Shown piece by piece: positions 12,828 to 25,264 of a DNA stretch of 64,000 bases. The notes below the pieces were generated by a model that saw only the letters and a list, made by a program, of their open reading frames with translations, did not search any database and had not been told where the DNA came from. The position numbers and the translations under genes were made by a program. The stretch's first letter is position 1. The number at the start of each line of letters is the position of its first letter. The stretch spans positions 35,575 to 99,574 of the forward strand of contig NMRB01000823.1 in the NCBI GenBank assembly GCA_002633025.1, written 5' to 3'. Source of the DNA: Notospermus geniculatus. Lineage: Eukaryota; Nemertea; Pilidiophora; Heteronemertea; Lineidae.

Positions 12828-13074
12828 AAGGGCTCCGCAGACTGGCGATTTTTCGAGCGATTTTCTCGGCGACCGGCCTTGCGACCACAGAGGCGACTGA
12901 ACATATTTTTAGTTTTTTTAGTATTTGTTGACTCGTTTGGGACAAATGCTTCCTTGGAAGATGAGTGATGTCGTGGATGACATCATTGATCGACCTCAAA
13001 GGTAATTATCGCAGGCGACGTAGTAGTCGCATCGGCAGTCGCCCCCATTTTAGTCGCCAGTGTGCGGAGCCCTT
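12828..13074. mobile_element. 247-bp MITE, present only in copy 1
   Basis: The left end AAGGGCTCCGCAGACTGGCG is matched by the reverse complement of the right end (CGCCAGTGTGCGGAGCCCTT). A TA dinucleotide lies on both sides (12826-12827 and 13075-13076). The other 12.3-kb copy has the uninterrupted site near 26090-26105 (ATAGCAGATAATGAGATAC), which defines the insertion. It has no coding capacity of its own. The superfamily is uncertain; a TA target suggests Tc1/mariner-type transposition, but a P- or hAT-like origin is not excluded. Confidence 0.82.
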
Positions 13075-15236
13075 TAATGAGATACATGTATAATGGGCCA
13101 ATGACCATTTTCCAAAATGGCTGCCTGGCGGCCACATATGAAGTCCATTCGGGCCGAAATTTGTTGTACACATAGAGGTTAATACCGAGATACATCATCA
13201 TACCAAATTAGAACACTCTAGGTTGAATAGTAACGAAATGTGCCCCCTAATGGCAAAACTTTGAACGTCTGACCTCTGTGACCCTTGGAAAGAGGTCAAA
13301 TCAAAAATACGTATTATATGTATCCTCATTAGACGTAGCCTACCTGTGCTGTGATAAAAATTTGGTGAGGATCTGACCAACGGTTAAGGTTAAAGCGCAA
13401 TTCAATTTTTTTCAGTTTTGGCCCCCTGACGTTCTAAGAATAAGATGAACATGTGTACCAAGTTTAATGTCTCTAGCTCTAGCGTTTACAAAACGTATCC
13501 CTGTTGTCTAGCGACGATGACGGACACAGCATGACATAGGCTCACAGATGAGTCAAAAATACACGCTCTTCTTAACAATTATGACTATGACCGTGACCAA
13601 ATGCATCTAGTGATTGAGCTTTCCACAATCGTAATTTCAAATAATGAACATGAACAGCAACTACATTTTTCTTCTTCGGTTCTAATTTCCAAGACTCAGT
13701 TTTCAATATTCCCTTCTCATTTTCTTGTATCTAATTTCTATCAGCGAAGAGTACTGGAATTGGCAATGGCATCTTGTCCTCTTTAATAGCAATGCCGCCA
13801 TTCTAGAAATGAGATTGCCTGATTTGCGGATTCGTAGACCAGGTGGTTAGAAACGAAGGTGTTTAATACTGATGGGGTCACAATCAGTTTAGACTGGATG
13901 TTCCATTGTGGTATAACTCATTTGTACCAAAGAGCTGGCAGGTAGTACCTTCTGTGGGTAGTTTTACAAAGGTTTTTGTTCAGGGTTGCTCATTTGATGA
14001 TCTAAATGAGGCAACAATTTCCATAAACACAAAAATTTCATAAACCGAGGTTAGGCCTAACCAGCGAAACTCATTGCTTGGAATACAAAAATTTACATTG
14101 ATAACGTTTTAAAGATTTCAAAAAGACAGGGCGTTTTACCAGCCGCTTGAATAGGGCAGGGTGATAGCCTGGAACAAAAGGATATTTTTTGGTCATGACG
14201 AAGCCAGAGAAGAAAAATAAACAGAATTTAACTTTTTTCGAACAACCAAAGTGTTTTTGTGAAGCAAACTAGGCTTTTTAAAGTCATGTATCCACAAGCC
14301 TTGCAGAAGGTTTCCAGGCTGAAAACGACAAAAAAAAACCAAAAAGAAATGGGGGTTAAAAAGGCATGGTACGCCACCTGGCGGAGCAGGGCGCCGCGCG
14401 TTGTTAAAACTCTTTAGCAGAAACGCTTATGACATCTTATTTCTATAACAGCAAATGCCTCCACATCAGCAGCAGATGTTGCTTGGCACCAACTCTACAG
14501 AGAAAGCATTCTAATCATTTTCCCATCAGACATTCAGTATAAGATGATGCGCAGAAGATGACATGCTTAAATTTTAATGAAATGTTCTCTAACCTTTTCC
14601 TTGCGATGCATGTTCAAAGCAGTTTACTTGCATTTCTCCATACACGAAATGACAAACAGGGAGAAATTTCAAATCTGCTGTATAACCCAACTGGTTGTAA
14701 ATGACTAGAGATTCAAAAGCCTTAAAGAGAGACTCCACTCATTGTAAACTTTTGAATTTTTATCAATCTATGGAGACTATTGCCATGAATTGTGATGTTA
14801 CCTAGTGTCAATAGGCTGCCCACCTTTGTAGTGAATGAGCTAATACTGTGACTGCCTAGGCCTATTGATTGTACCTTCATAAATATGCATTGGCGACATA
14901 TCACATCACATGTGCAGTGCAATGGTCCCCTTGGGATGTAATTAAAATACTTAAAATGATGAGTTTGCTGATGTTTAAAAAATATGACATGTTGCAGATA
15001 TCAATGAATTTGAATGTATTAACGGTATTTCAAAAATTCAAAATTTTACACAATGAGTGCAGTCTCCCTTTAACATTCCTGAAAAATTGTTCAGGAAGAT
15101 TTGTTTGTTGTTGAGGGCCTTTCATTCATTCAATACCATGGCCATTCATCCATCCCATTTTTTCCATTGATCGCAAAGGTTTTGTGGCCCTGTTTTTCTC
15201 AGGTAGAAATTACCTTGTCTAGTTGACAGCATCATG

Positions 15237-15480
15237 GCTGATATTCATAAAAGTTAAGCATGTGCTTTTACTTAGATTTTTAAGCATATACTAGGCCCGA
15301 TATTCATAAAACCTGAGCTAATGCTTATACTTATCAGCTTCTGCTACTAGGTAAAGCATCTGCTTTTTGAGCATTTAGTCAATGCTATACTGGAAAGCAT
15401 TTGCTAAAGTTCATATTCATAAAGTGTCGTAAAAAGCATCTGCTTACAAGCATACACTTAGAATTTTCAAGGTTGCTCCA
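15237..15480. mobile_element. Copy-1-specific repeat rich in AAGCATNTGCTT palindromes
   Basis: Copies 1 and 2 part at 15237 / 28217. In copy 1 the new sequence holds GATATTCATAAA twice (15239, 15299) and TATTCATAAAG once more near 15414. It also holds several AAGCAT...TGCTT palindromes (near 15257, 15354, 15391 and 15434). This has the look of an inverted-repeat DNA element. Its far end is hidden by the downstream sequence and gap. Confidence 0.5.
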
Positions 15481-15668
15481 GACCAAGCTTAAAGTTGCAA
15501 GGAGCAGAACTCTTTGCCCTGGCAGCGTTTATTCAGCTTGTTGAAAGGAAGAGAAAGATTTATATGCGTAGAAAATCATGTCGTCAGGCGGTTTTGCGGA
15601 AGTGGGGGTGTCTGGCCCCCTCCCCGATGCCCCCCCCCCCGAAAAAATTTGAAAATTAGAGGCTCTGA

Positions 15669-15955
15669 NNNNNNNNNNNNNNNNNNNNNNNNNNNNNNNN
15701 NNNNNNNNNNNNNNNNNNNNNNNNNNNNNNNNNNNNNNNNNNNNNNNNNNNNNNNNNNNNNNNNNNNNNNNNNNNNNNNNNNNNNNNNNNNNNNNNNNNN
15801 NNNNNNNNNNNNNNNNNNNNNNNNNNNNNNNNNNNNNNNNNNNNNNNNNNNNNNNNNNNNNNNNNNNNNNNNNNNNNNNNNNNNNNNNNNNNNNNNNNNN
15901 NNNNNNNNNNNNNNNNNNNNNNNNNNNNNNNNNNNNNNNNNNNNNNNNNNNNNNN
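15669..15955. other. Sequence gap, 287 N
   Basis: Run of N. The sequence before it contains C and G homopolymers (15600-15650), a common cause of failed closure. At the corresponding place copy 2 has only about 45 bases (28217-28261). Confidence 0.97.
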
Positions 15956-16515
15956 AGACTGCGCATGTATGGGTTAAGATCCCTGCGCTGAAATTGATAA
16001 CCTCAATCGATCCACCGCCTCAACCAGTCTGTTACCTGGCAGAAATACAATATTTACCAAATGATTTTTTCAGACGTATTTCCACGATTTCTGCCTGATT
16101 AGGCAAGTGTTGGGTTTTTAATACAGGGCCGCTCCAGGGTATGAGATAGAAGACGATATTGTACCTGAAGGTTTGTCACTGAAACTGCTCGGTTACCTTT
16201 CACAATGACACAAAGTCTTGGTGGGAAACCTGTTAAGTTTTACACTGGAAATGGTAGACAGGCAACCATTTTTAAAAGTGGCAGGTGGTGGATTCTAATT
16301 GTTATTGACCTTCCTCGAGCGACGCTGATAGAGATAAACGGAATACCCTTAAAATAACAGCTCTGGATTGATGGCAATGTGTATTGGATTAGATGGGGAA
16401 AAAACGGAGTGTTTGCTTCTGAATCGTTTCACAAAAGAAATTATAAGTTCTATGAGAAATGAGGAAGACGACTAATTGATAAAACAGATTTTTATAATGC
16501 TTGCAGTATATAACC

Positions 16516-16929
16516 GGGTGTGTTTCAAAAAGTGTTCCATACGACACCAAAAAATTTCACCATTCTTTTGTCTACTGCTGACAGCTGTTTTTTGAAACTC
16601 TACAATATTCATGTCAGATCTAGGTATCATGGAACTCTAAATTATGACACTGCAAACTGATTGATCTGTTAGCCCTTAAAGTCTGACAATAGAAAGAGCT
16701 TTTGGTGTCGGACGGAACGATAGATTTTGCAGGTAAGCTCAATATTTTTTGATACCCTCCTCCAAATAAGTATGCACTGTACATCCCAGATGGAGAAACT
16801 AATAGCTAAAAGTCTATATTATTGATTACTACATTTGATTTTTGGATAATCAATGGCACAAATCTTTGTGATCATTTCAAAGTTGAATTTTGCCCCATTT
16901 TCTTGGGTGACCAGTTTTGAAACAAACCC
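16516..16929 (-). mobile_element. 414-bp TIR transposon (GGGTGTGTTTCAAAA family), copy a
   Basis: The element begins GGGTGTGTTTCAAAA and ends TTTTGAAACAAACCC. It is flanked by the four-base direct repeat AACC (16512-16515 and 16930-16933). Three more copies are in the window: 28819-29231, 31427-31842 (opposite orientation) and a truncated one at 35826-36122. The interior is not palindromic and I see no transposase frame, so it is non-autonomous. Orientation is arbitrary. Confidence 0.85.
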
Positions 16930-16970
16930 AACCGTTAATTTAATACCTCGATAGGAAACCTGGTGTGCAG

Positions 16971-17104
16971 ATACTGGTGTCGTGGACTACTGTCAGAAAA
17001 CTCCAGGCAGTCATTGAGAGAAGCACGAGACAACCTCATCAAGCCAACAAAAGATCTGATCAGCTCGTTATCCACATGCATCGTTCTCAGTCAGGTGGCT
17101 CAAG
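16971..17104 (+). CDS. Candidate internal exon (copy 1), family not recognised
   Basis: A 134-base open segment lies between an AG acceptor (GTGTGCAG, ending 16970) and a GT donor (CAAG, then GTGTGA). One frame reads through, ending in SLSTCIVLSQVAQ, with an upstream ARDNLIKPTKDLISSL segment that would form an amphipathic helix. The equivalent segment at 29273-29406 has the same splice sites and length. Against it, the few differences between the copies are amino-acid changing, and the polypyrimidine tract is weak. I do not recognise the family. It may be chance. Confidence 0.25.
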
Positions 17105-17196
17105 GTGTGAAATAATCATAATTAGACGAAGATTAATTATGTAAGATGAACGTCTTTCAGTCGATCGACCATTTCGCACTAATCTGGTCAATATAT

Positions 17197-17482
17197 GCTG
17201 ATGACAGGGATTGCCACAGCACTTTTTAAAAGAAATTTTAATCCATCAATTTGTTTTAAAATCATGGTTCACATTCACTTCGCATCAAATGTAAACAGAT
17301 GTTATCTTTAACAAGAGATTTCTCTGCAAGAATGGAAATTTAGCTGATGACAAGGATTTTCACAACACTTTTTTAAAAGAAATTTTAATCCACGAGCCTG
17401 TTTGAAAAACTATGGTTCATTTCGCATCAAATGTAATAGATGTATTTCTAACAAGAGATTTCTCTGCAAGGGTGGCAATTTA
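17197..17482. repeat. Tandem duplication, two units (copy 2 block)
   Basis: Homologue of 4912-5199. Units start at 17197 and 17343, with a partial third start at 17483. Confidence 0.85.
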
Positions 17483-17771
17483 GCTGATGCCACTGAAGCA
17501 GTATATTGCATATTTAAATAAATTTCTGATGGAAAATTGCCCCATTCTCAATTTACAGCAGCATATTACCAAATAATAATATGACTGAGTTTTAAGTGTG
17601 GTTAAAGGTTTTATTATGTTTGTTGCATTTCAATTTTACATCATTGAAATATAAAATATGGGTCCGTAGTTCACAACTCCTCCGTCACTCATTGTCATCA
17701 TTGTACCCTTCATTCAGTGCAGTTTGACTTTTTTTGAGTCGGGGTTGTTGAATAAGTGCAGCTCTGAGACC

Positions 17772-18127
17772 TTATTCACAAAGCCCTCTAGCTTAAAGAG
17801 TACGCAAACCCATATCAGGCTGATATAAACAATAGGTTGCCGCAAATGGAAAATAGTTTACGCACACTGTAAAGTTAGAGAGCTTCGTGAAAAGGTTCCT
17901 GACACCGTATTTAAAAAGCCCCCGTAACTTAAAGAGTTTCCAAATCCTTTGTCAGGCTAGTGAACAATAGGTTTCCCGCAAATGGACAATACATGTATGT
18001 AGTTTACGCACACCGTAAAGTTACGAGAGCTTCGTGAAAGCTCCCTTAACTTTAAGGGTACACAAATCCTTTGTCAGGCTAATAGTGAACAATAGCTTGC
18101 CCGTAATTGGACAATAGTTTACACAAT
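17772..18127. repeat. Degenerate array with nested inverted repeats (copy 2 block)
   Basis: Homologue of 5492-5790 with extra material. It contains GTAAAGTTACGAGAGCTTCG and an additional AAAGCTCCCTTAACTTTAAG stretch missing from copy 1, so the array differs in unit content between copies. Confidence 0.6.
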
Positions 18128-19612
18128 GGGGCTTCGGAAATACGGTCCCTCCACTTTTGGTCACAACTGTACTGGACATTTTTTCAAAAGTATCCATGTC
18201 TTTTGTAAACTTTCCAGCTTAAATCTGCTGATATCTTTGAACAAAATACACAGGAAACACCCAGCAGAAAAAACTGCTGGATATTGCTGATGGGGATATA
18301 TCTGAATTTAATTATTTAATGAAGGAAAGACCAGCTCATGAAAAGTAAGATTTTTTTTTATCCTGAAGGCCTTTACGCCAATCCATATTTTCCGCCGTGT
18401 GAACATTTTTCCGGTGGAACTATTTGTTATGGAAATTGAAAGATGTTGAAGTTGAAAGATGATTTTTTACACAGGCAAACATTTGACTATTCAACAATAG
18501 ATAGTCCGTGGGGTTCGAGGCCGGTAGGAAGCTATGTCTTTCACCTTAGAAACCCATATTATTTCTTGTCCAACAACAGACAAAGGGGTCATAGAGCACT
18601 GATAAAGGCAGGCTTTTAGCGGCACGATATATCTTTCAGACGTTATGATTTAAATTGATAAAGTTTACAACGGGTCAAAATCTCAGGCGGATGAAACAAA
18701 TAAGATGCGATCTTTTGAATCTGACTACTGGCTTAAGAAGCCAGTCCACAATGGGAAACACAGAAAAGACTCCAAAGGTTTTATAAAACAGTTGTGCCTC
18801 CGAAGAAAAAAAGAAAATGCTACTGAAACATCCTGCAACATTTGCAAAACAAAACACGGTAGACGAAAAATTGATATAAAAATAACAATTACATGAAGCG
18901 GGAAGAATTGTCGTGGGGTTACAACTGCTTTGAAATGATCTGAATGGCGCCGGTCAATTCAGAGTTATTACTATCAGTATTGTTGTTGAAGTGCGAATGA
19001 GATAAATTGAACTGAAAAGCTTTGTTTTGGCAACCGAGAAAACATTGGTAGTCCGGTGTGCTGATGAAAATAATAGGATAATGCAAGCAGTTTCAATTTT
19101 GTTGACTTAGCATCGCCGGCCAGGCCATTAGCTGCTGTATAGTTGTAGACACAAAATGAGATTTCTAATTCATTGTGAAAAGTGCTGATACATTGAAAAG
19201 TGAAATAAGGAAACAATTTTTGCACAATAATATTTTTTTAACCTGTCAAAAAATCTCATTTTGAGTTACTGGTTTAGGAAGACGGCACTGAGTTCGATGA
19301 TGTATGAATATTTTTACAAATTTACAGATGCTGATTTGATACCACAAATAAAAACAGGATTGGAAATATTTGTAAGGCAAATATCCACCAAAAAATGGCG
19401 ATTTCATGATTTTTAAACTACAGGGGCATGTTTTTCAAGGAAGTTTTAAAAAGTCTTCTATACATCTGCATAATCAGATTGAAAAATCATAGAAAATGTT
19501 TATAGTAATTCTACTGATAGTAAGAGGTACCTTACATTTACTGATATGGATTTCAGTTCGAGGACTTTCGCTGAAACTAACTCCAGAGACTACTGGTACA
19601 GATTAGGGTTAT

Positions 19613-19649
19613 CTTGGAGGAAAATGTACCAGTAACTCTTTCCTCCAAG
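19613..19649. repeat. Small hairpin (copy 2 block)
   Basis: Same CTTGGAGGAAA / TTTCCTCCAAG stem as at 7271-7307. Confidence 0.65.
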
Positions 19650-20590
19650 GGGTTATGTAGAATTTCCTGATAAAAACATAAAAAGAATCCTAATGACATC
19701 CATAGTTGTGCCATAAAGTCCGCACACCCGGAGAATGAAACAGTTGGCTACCGCAAAGTTTCATCCAATTATTCTCCAAACAATAGACATAACACGACAC
19801 ACATGATTCACCACCGAAAATTTACAAGAAAACTGTCCTCATCTTTCTAGTCCAAATTTGACAATTTAAAAATCCTGACAAAGTGTCAAAATGGGAAAAT
19901 GGGATTCTATTTTTAAACGTTACTGCTGAGAAGAAAATGCCTCTAACAAGAGGAACGGTAATTCAAGAGGGCACACAAAATTCATCAGGTCAAAATATTT
20001 GAATAATAAATCAGGGTTACCTTCTTGCGATTCCGAATACGCGAGTACGATCCAAAATTGACAGTTCAATCGAATCGTAAAACATAAACGATGAAGCAGG
20101 AATGCAAACAGCCTCCGTGACTCCGTGACGAATTATGCAAAGTCTCGATATACCCGCACTGCTATCAGCAAGAGATAGACCAATGAAATTCCCTGAGTGA
20201 AACTAGCCAATGACAAGACTTGTAACATCAATATTCTGTTCTTATCCGCTAATTGATTTCCACGATATTAATTTTCTGCGTGGCTCCGCCAGTAGGGTTA
20301 GCTTGAAACTTCAAAGGTATCCACCGTGGATGCCAGTACCCGGGGTTTAAAATTAGATAGGGACTAATGATGTTCGCCATGTGATGTCGTGATGAGCAAT
20401 ACCAGGGTTTGAAAAGGAACTGAGCAAATATGGGCGGCTTAATGGCGTATAGCCTGTCACAAATGAGCGAATTGATGGTAGAGGTTATTTCAAAACACGT
20501 GGACATAATCGCCAAGTTTTGAAGCTTCCTCTACCTCTTCAGCAGTCAAAAGAATCCACAGTTCAAGAATAATCATACAGAAGGGACATA

Positions 20591-20990
20591 AGGGATCATT
20601 CAAGTGTTACATACGCAGCTAGAGGGGGGGTTGTCACTCATGCGTATGGAGAGCGTACAGAGGGGGAGGGGGTCATCTGCTGTGTGTATGCAATTTTGCA
20701 TATGCACCTTTTATAAATTGATGGGAGCCAAAAAATGTCATCTTGATCAACACTACAAAGTGAATTCTCAAAAAAAAACATTGTGATTTTTAAGAAAATT
20801 GAAGCAAATGGCATTTTAGGAGCCAATTTAGAAAAAAGTCGTAGTGTAGCAAATCGCTGCAAACGCTAATGCTAGGTGGAGGCCTGCATATGCATTGTCA
20901 TTTCACATTTTTGGTGTATGCCGTATGGGGGGGGGGGTCTTCATACATATNGTTGTGCGTACAAATGTATGTAATACTTGAACGACCCCT
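20591..20990. mobile_element. TIR element (copy 2 block), internally broken
   Basis: Homologue of 8249-8683 with the same ends. A lone N at 20951 replaces the G-rich inner part, so the shortening is probably an assembly effect. Confidence 0.65.
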
Positions 20991-22317
20991 ATGACTGGTG
21001 CTTTCCTCACTTGAACTGCGTGTAAGTGAACCTGTGCAAGTATAGTATGGGGTATTCATACTGTTGGCAATGTTGGGTGGAGGTCGAGAACAAATGTAGG
21101 ATAAATGTATGTGGAATATAGGTAACAGTGTTCTATAGCCAGAAATTTTTCCAAACAGGGCGGGATGACTGCATTTTCCTATGATTTTAAGGCCCTGGAT
21201 TTTCAAACACTAACAGGGTGGGAGTGAAATTCAAACAGGCTGGTGTAATAGAAAATGCATTGCAAGTTACATTTTTAACTGGGTGGAAAAAATTTGAACA
21301 GGGTGGTAAAATGGCCTCTGAATTTTGAACAGGGGGTACCCGCCCTGTGAAACTGGCCTTGCTAGAACACTGGAAGATATGGTTCATTGGCCGGCAAATT
21401 CTGTCTTTCATGTTGCTACATGTATCATTGTCATTGGCCAAGAAATCATGTTCGAGTGTGGCACAGGGGAAATCACTGTCTACCAATTCTGACAAGGTAA
21501 ACAGGGCAGGAAATCGCGTCATTTAGGAACACTGACACTAAAAAAAATTTCATGGCACTGAGGGCAGTGTCAAGGACACCAAGGTCAATTTGAAATTAAA
21601 ATGGTGGGCATCACTTCATTCTTGCATTCTGCAACCTTACGACCTTGACTTTTTCATATTTGATTGGCTAAAAATGAGTGATTTCGCTCATATTTTGCAC
21701 AACTTCGTATTTATGCCTGTAGGCACAACGCTGCGGTGCTGCCGAACCGAAATAGCAAAAATACTTGCATGCTAATAGAACGGAAACTGTCTACATCAGC
21801 AATGAAAAAACAAAGTAAGATCGTTTCCTGAAATGGACACAGCAGCTACATGTATCACTTTTTGATGGGCAGGGCAATATTTAATGGACACTTTATGGGC
21901 AATTTCAGCCACTTGAAGGGGCATTGGCCATCATGTCATTCCTGCCGCTGGCAAATACTTGACCTCCAGTCTTCAATTAATGCTGCTTCGTTCCATACCC
22001 TGTTGTTCAAGGGCATCTGGAAGCTAAATTAATCACGTATTCTCATTTATCCCAAAAAGATACAAAATGAAACGTCCAGAGACTATTCCAGGAAATCCTG
22101 AAATAACATAACATTAGGTAATTTGTGAGTAATTTGAATAAGATGAAGCCAATTCGTTCCAATCTATTAAATTACTAAACTTACACCTACAGGTTGCTTG
22201 ACAAAAATGACAAATTAACAATAATATGATTTGAAATTAGTTCATAAACATGCCAATTCTGATGTTAAAACTATCGTTATGGTTTTCTTGGAATGTGTTG
22301 ACCCTAACTGCTAATTA

Positions 22318-23353
22318 TGTAAGAGCCATGAAATATGGAGAACCTGTGGGCAAGAAGCCAGTTAACCCTTTTAGTATGAACCCACCAGGCCTTTCAAGAC
22401 ATGGCGGCTAGGCCCTAGAAGGCCTAGCGAATTTGATGTGTGCCCAAAATGTAACTGGTCAAAAGTGTGCCCAAATTAGGGTTATAATGGGGAACCCGCA
22501 TGACTGCAGATGGCGCAGCAAGTACATGTATAAGACCCGAATGACGTACTGACGTCACTTTTCTCGCTGTTGACGTCGCACCGTCAAAGCATGTATACAT
22601 TTTTCAACACAATTTTCCGTGGAAATTTTCCCCAAAGACGTTGTCAATATTGGCATCCTGTGGCATTTCTGACGAAACAGAGCAGTGATATATGGACAAC
22701 TTTGAACATGAAATAGGGCAGTGTAATTGAACCAAACAGAGTGGTTTATTTTGGGGCAAGAAGTAAATGGAAATACTGTTAGAAAATAGTGGACTTCCGG
22801 GTCTTACAGTGACAGCGCCACCTCGTGGCGTAGTTCGGCGGGTTCCTCATTGCTCAAACTCAACCTTGTTTCACATTATACTCTTCCGTAAAGTATCCTG
22901 GGCAACACTTCGTGCAAGAAACTTGACTTGGTTGCAACATGATATCCTCAACAGACTTACAGGTTGTAATTTTGGGCAGAAATAGGGCTGAAATTACATC
23001 TAAGACGTTCTACAATTCTCCAATTCTTATCAGCGTGAAGTGTGCCCATATTAGTCCAAGAAATATAGGGTCTAACCAATTCTATGTACATGTAATTGAA
23101 AGGCCTGAGTGTGGGTCCCACACTAAAGGCATGAATAAACACAGCATCCCTCAAATGCCTGTAACCAGGGCGAGGCTAGTATAGATCCATCAAAAATCGT
23201 TGAGTCTGCCCACGGCGGGTTAAAAAGATGCGTTTGGGTGCTAACAGGCTACGGAAAGGTTGCCAATCTCATACTAAGATGTGAATGCCTGAGCAAATTG
23301 GATTTGCTCCTCATGCTTTTAGCATGCGAAATAAGATTTCAATCTCCTTTTCA
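22318..23353. other. 1036-bp segment found only in copy 2
   Basis: This sequence is absent from copy 1, where an N sits at 10044. It has no terminal inverted repeats that I can see. It holds a cluster of three TGACGT motifs (22542-22578). Its ORFs are short and match nothing I know. It may be an allele-specific insertion or sequence dropped from copy 1. Confidence 0.6.
22542..22578. promoter_or_regulatory. Cluster of three CRE/ATF-like motifs
   Basis: TGACGTAC (22542), the full palindromic TGACGTCA (22550-22557) and TGACGTCG (22571-22578) lie within 37 bases. TGACGTCA is the established CREB/ATF binding site. No transcription start or gene is visible next to it, so a regulatory role is inference only. 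Confidence 0.35.
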
Positions 23354-23744
23354 TAATGTGACCGCCACCTGCCACAAGCATTGATTCTGGCAGACTATTG
23401 ACTCATTCGATGCCAAGTGAGAAATGTTTCTCAGAATGTGTGAATCTTAGAAAAAAGGCTTAAATTTTTAGTCAACATTTTGAAAGGCTGAGAAATGAGT
23501 GGGGATTATTTTGTTGAGCATGTACATACATGTAGGCGTATGTGTATGTTGAGGAAAGAATTCAAATCATTTTGCACATGCAACTACCATCGAGTACAGG
23601 ATTTGGTACGGCGGGAATGGTCATGGTTTATTTTGTTGACGTGTGACAACCCTGATGAGGACCTCTACAGTACCACTACTAGTAGTTTAAAGGGTTTTTA
23701 GGGGGCATAGGCTAAAGAAGTGTGCGAGAGGGATTGGGTGGGGG

Positions 23745-23760
23745 TTAGGGTTAGGGTTAG
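23745..23760. repeat. Short interstitial telomere-type repeat
   Basis: TTAGGGTTAGGGTTAG, about 2.7 units. The homologous place in copy 1 (about 10435-10450) reads GATTAGGGTTAGGATTAG, with substitutions that break the repeat. Confidence 0.6.
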
Positions 23761-24071
23761 ATCAGCCCTCGAATGGTTATGGTTATGGTCGGGGATATTT
23801 ATGTAGGCGGTACTTTAGGGGATCCAGTTAATGGTCTCCCCCTTTATGATGCATTTTTTTTCATTTACCACTCTGTATGAGTATTTTTTTATGTTATTAC
23901 ACTTTCTAGACAAAGAAGTAATTTGCAGTATAGAAGAAGTAATTTCACCTTTGTCTTTCAGGGGGAATAGGCGTCCACAATTATTTTCATCAACTTCTTG
24001 AATTTCTTCATTTCTTCATTATCTTCATTTCTCGTCCGTGACTGATTGTTAGTTGATGCCTTTATTAAAGT

Positions 24072-24354
24072 CATGAGACTGACGCTGGGTCCTCAATAGG
24101 CTGTGGTTCATGAGACTGACCCTGGGTCCTCAAACGGTAGGCGGTGGTTCATGAGACTGACCCTGGCTCCTCAAACGGTAGGCTGTGGTTCATGAGACTG
24201 ACGCTGGGTCCTCAAACGGTAGGCTGTGGTTCATTAGACTGACCCTGGGTCCTCAAACGGTAGGCTGTGGTTCATGAGACTGACCCTGGCTCCTCAAACG
24301 GTAGGCTGTGGTTCATGAGACTGACCCTGGGTCCTCAAACGGTAGGCTGTGGCT
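24072..24354. repeat. 41-bp minisatellite, seven units (copy 2 block)
   Basis: Units start at 24072 (short), 24109, 24150, 24191, 24232, 24273 and 24314. It is the homologue of the nine-unit array at 10758-11122. Confidence 0.92.
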
Positions 24355-25264
24355 TAATTTACTAATCAGCGATGTGCCATTCAATGGCAGGAGGTCTGAG
24401 TATTTCAGATCATCCTCAATTAATTTTAAACGTGGAACTTCTCATCAACATTTTATGATCAAGAAACTTTACATGCCACCAGGGAAAATATGGAACACTG
24501 TTAGAAAACCATCCGCATTCAAATTTAGAATGAAATTTTTGCTGCTGTAATCTTGCAAAAGGACTCTTATAAGAAATCTCTGATACGTGCTCGCCTTAAA
24601 AATATCATCATGATGGAGAATTAATATCAGAGAACAAACGACAAGAAAAACGCTGCTAGCCTACAGTATTGTGACATTACCTGATACTGTTGATAGAACA
24701 CCAATAAAAAAACAACATCACTGAAGATCATGTCAGAAATATCTACAGAACATGGAGCTTATCCTGTAATCACGAAATACACCAGCGAAGATAACATTCC
24801 CGGCAACAATATCGCCCTTCTGATTGGTCAGAGCACCAACTGGGATTTTGTAATCTTAGTAACACTATGCGAAATTGGAGCCTTGTTTTCGCTGTGCTTG
24901 GATTTACCAGGTTTGTCTAAAAGCAGAATCAGACAATGTTCTCAGTATTTCCGTGTATCCATGGCGATGAAAGTTTGTACCCGGGTAGTAATTTGAGCGC
25001 ACTGACAACGCAGTATCCTCTGTCTTTTACATCGCATCCTCCCAGGCCTGAAATATCTCCACACCTGGGAGAACGAACTTTGCAGAACATCACCTATAGA
25101 AAAATTCAACGAAGATCAAATGATTCTAAAGGTACGATTTTTTGACAATTTAATGTGGAATTTCATGATTAGTTTCATACTATTCCCATGATATATTATC
25201 TGTTTTGGAAAACTTAATTCTGATCCCTGACCAAAAATACACAATTCTGGAAGATGATGTAAAC

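Larger units (their letters stand above)
4831..17115. repeat. 12.3-kb direct duplication, copy 1
   Basis: Starting at TCATAATTAGACGAAG, this block is repeated in the same orientation and order at 17116-29416. Similarity is high but not perfect: some stretches of several hundred bases differ at only one or two positions (for example 11480-12200), others at several per cent. Copy 1 alone carries the MITE at 12828-13074 and the segment 15237-15955, which includes a 287-base gap. It lacks the roughly 1-kb segment at 22318-23353 and has a lone N (10044) at that place. The mixture of SNPs, indels and insertion differences is what two alleles would show. Confidence 0.95.

Noticed and set aside
12817-13201. 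Two minus-strand ORFs
   Set aside because: They are shadows of the 247-bp MITE and its flanks, absent from the other copy.
15514-16098. Apparent 194-codon ORF
   Set aside because: Most of it runs through the N gap; the real flanking parts have no recognised protein features.
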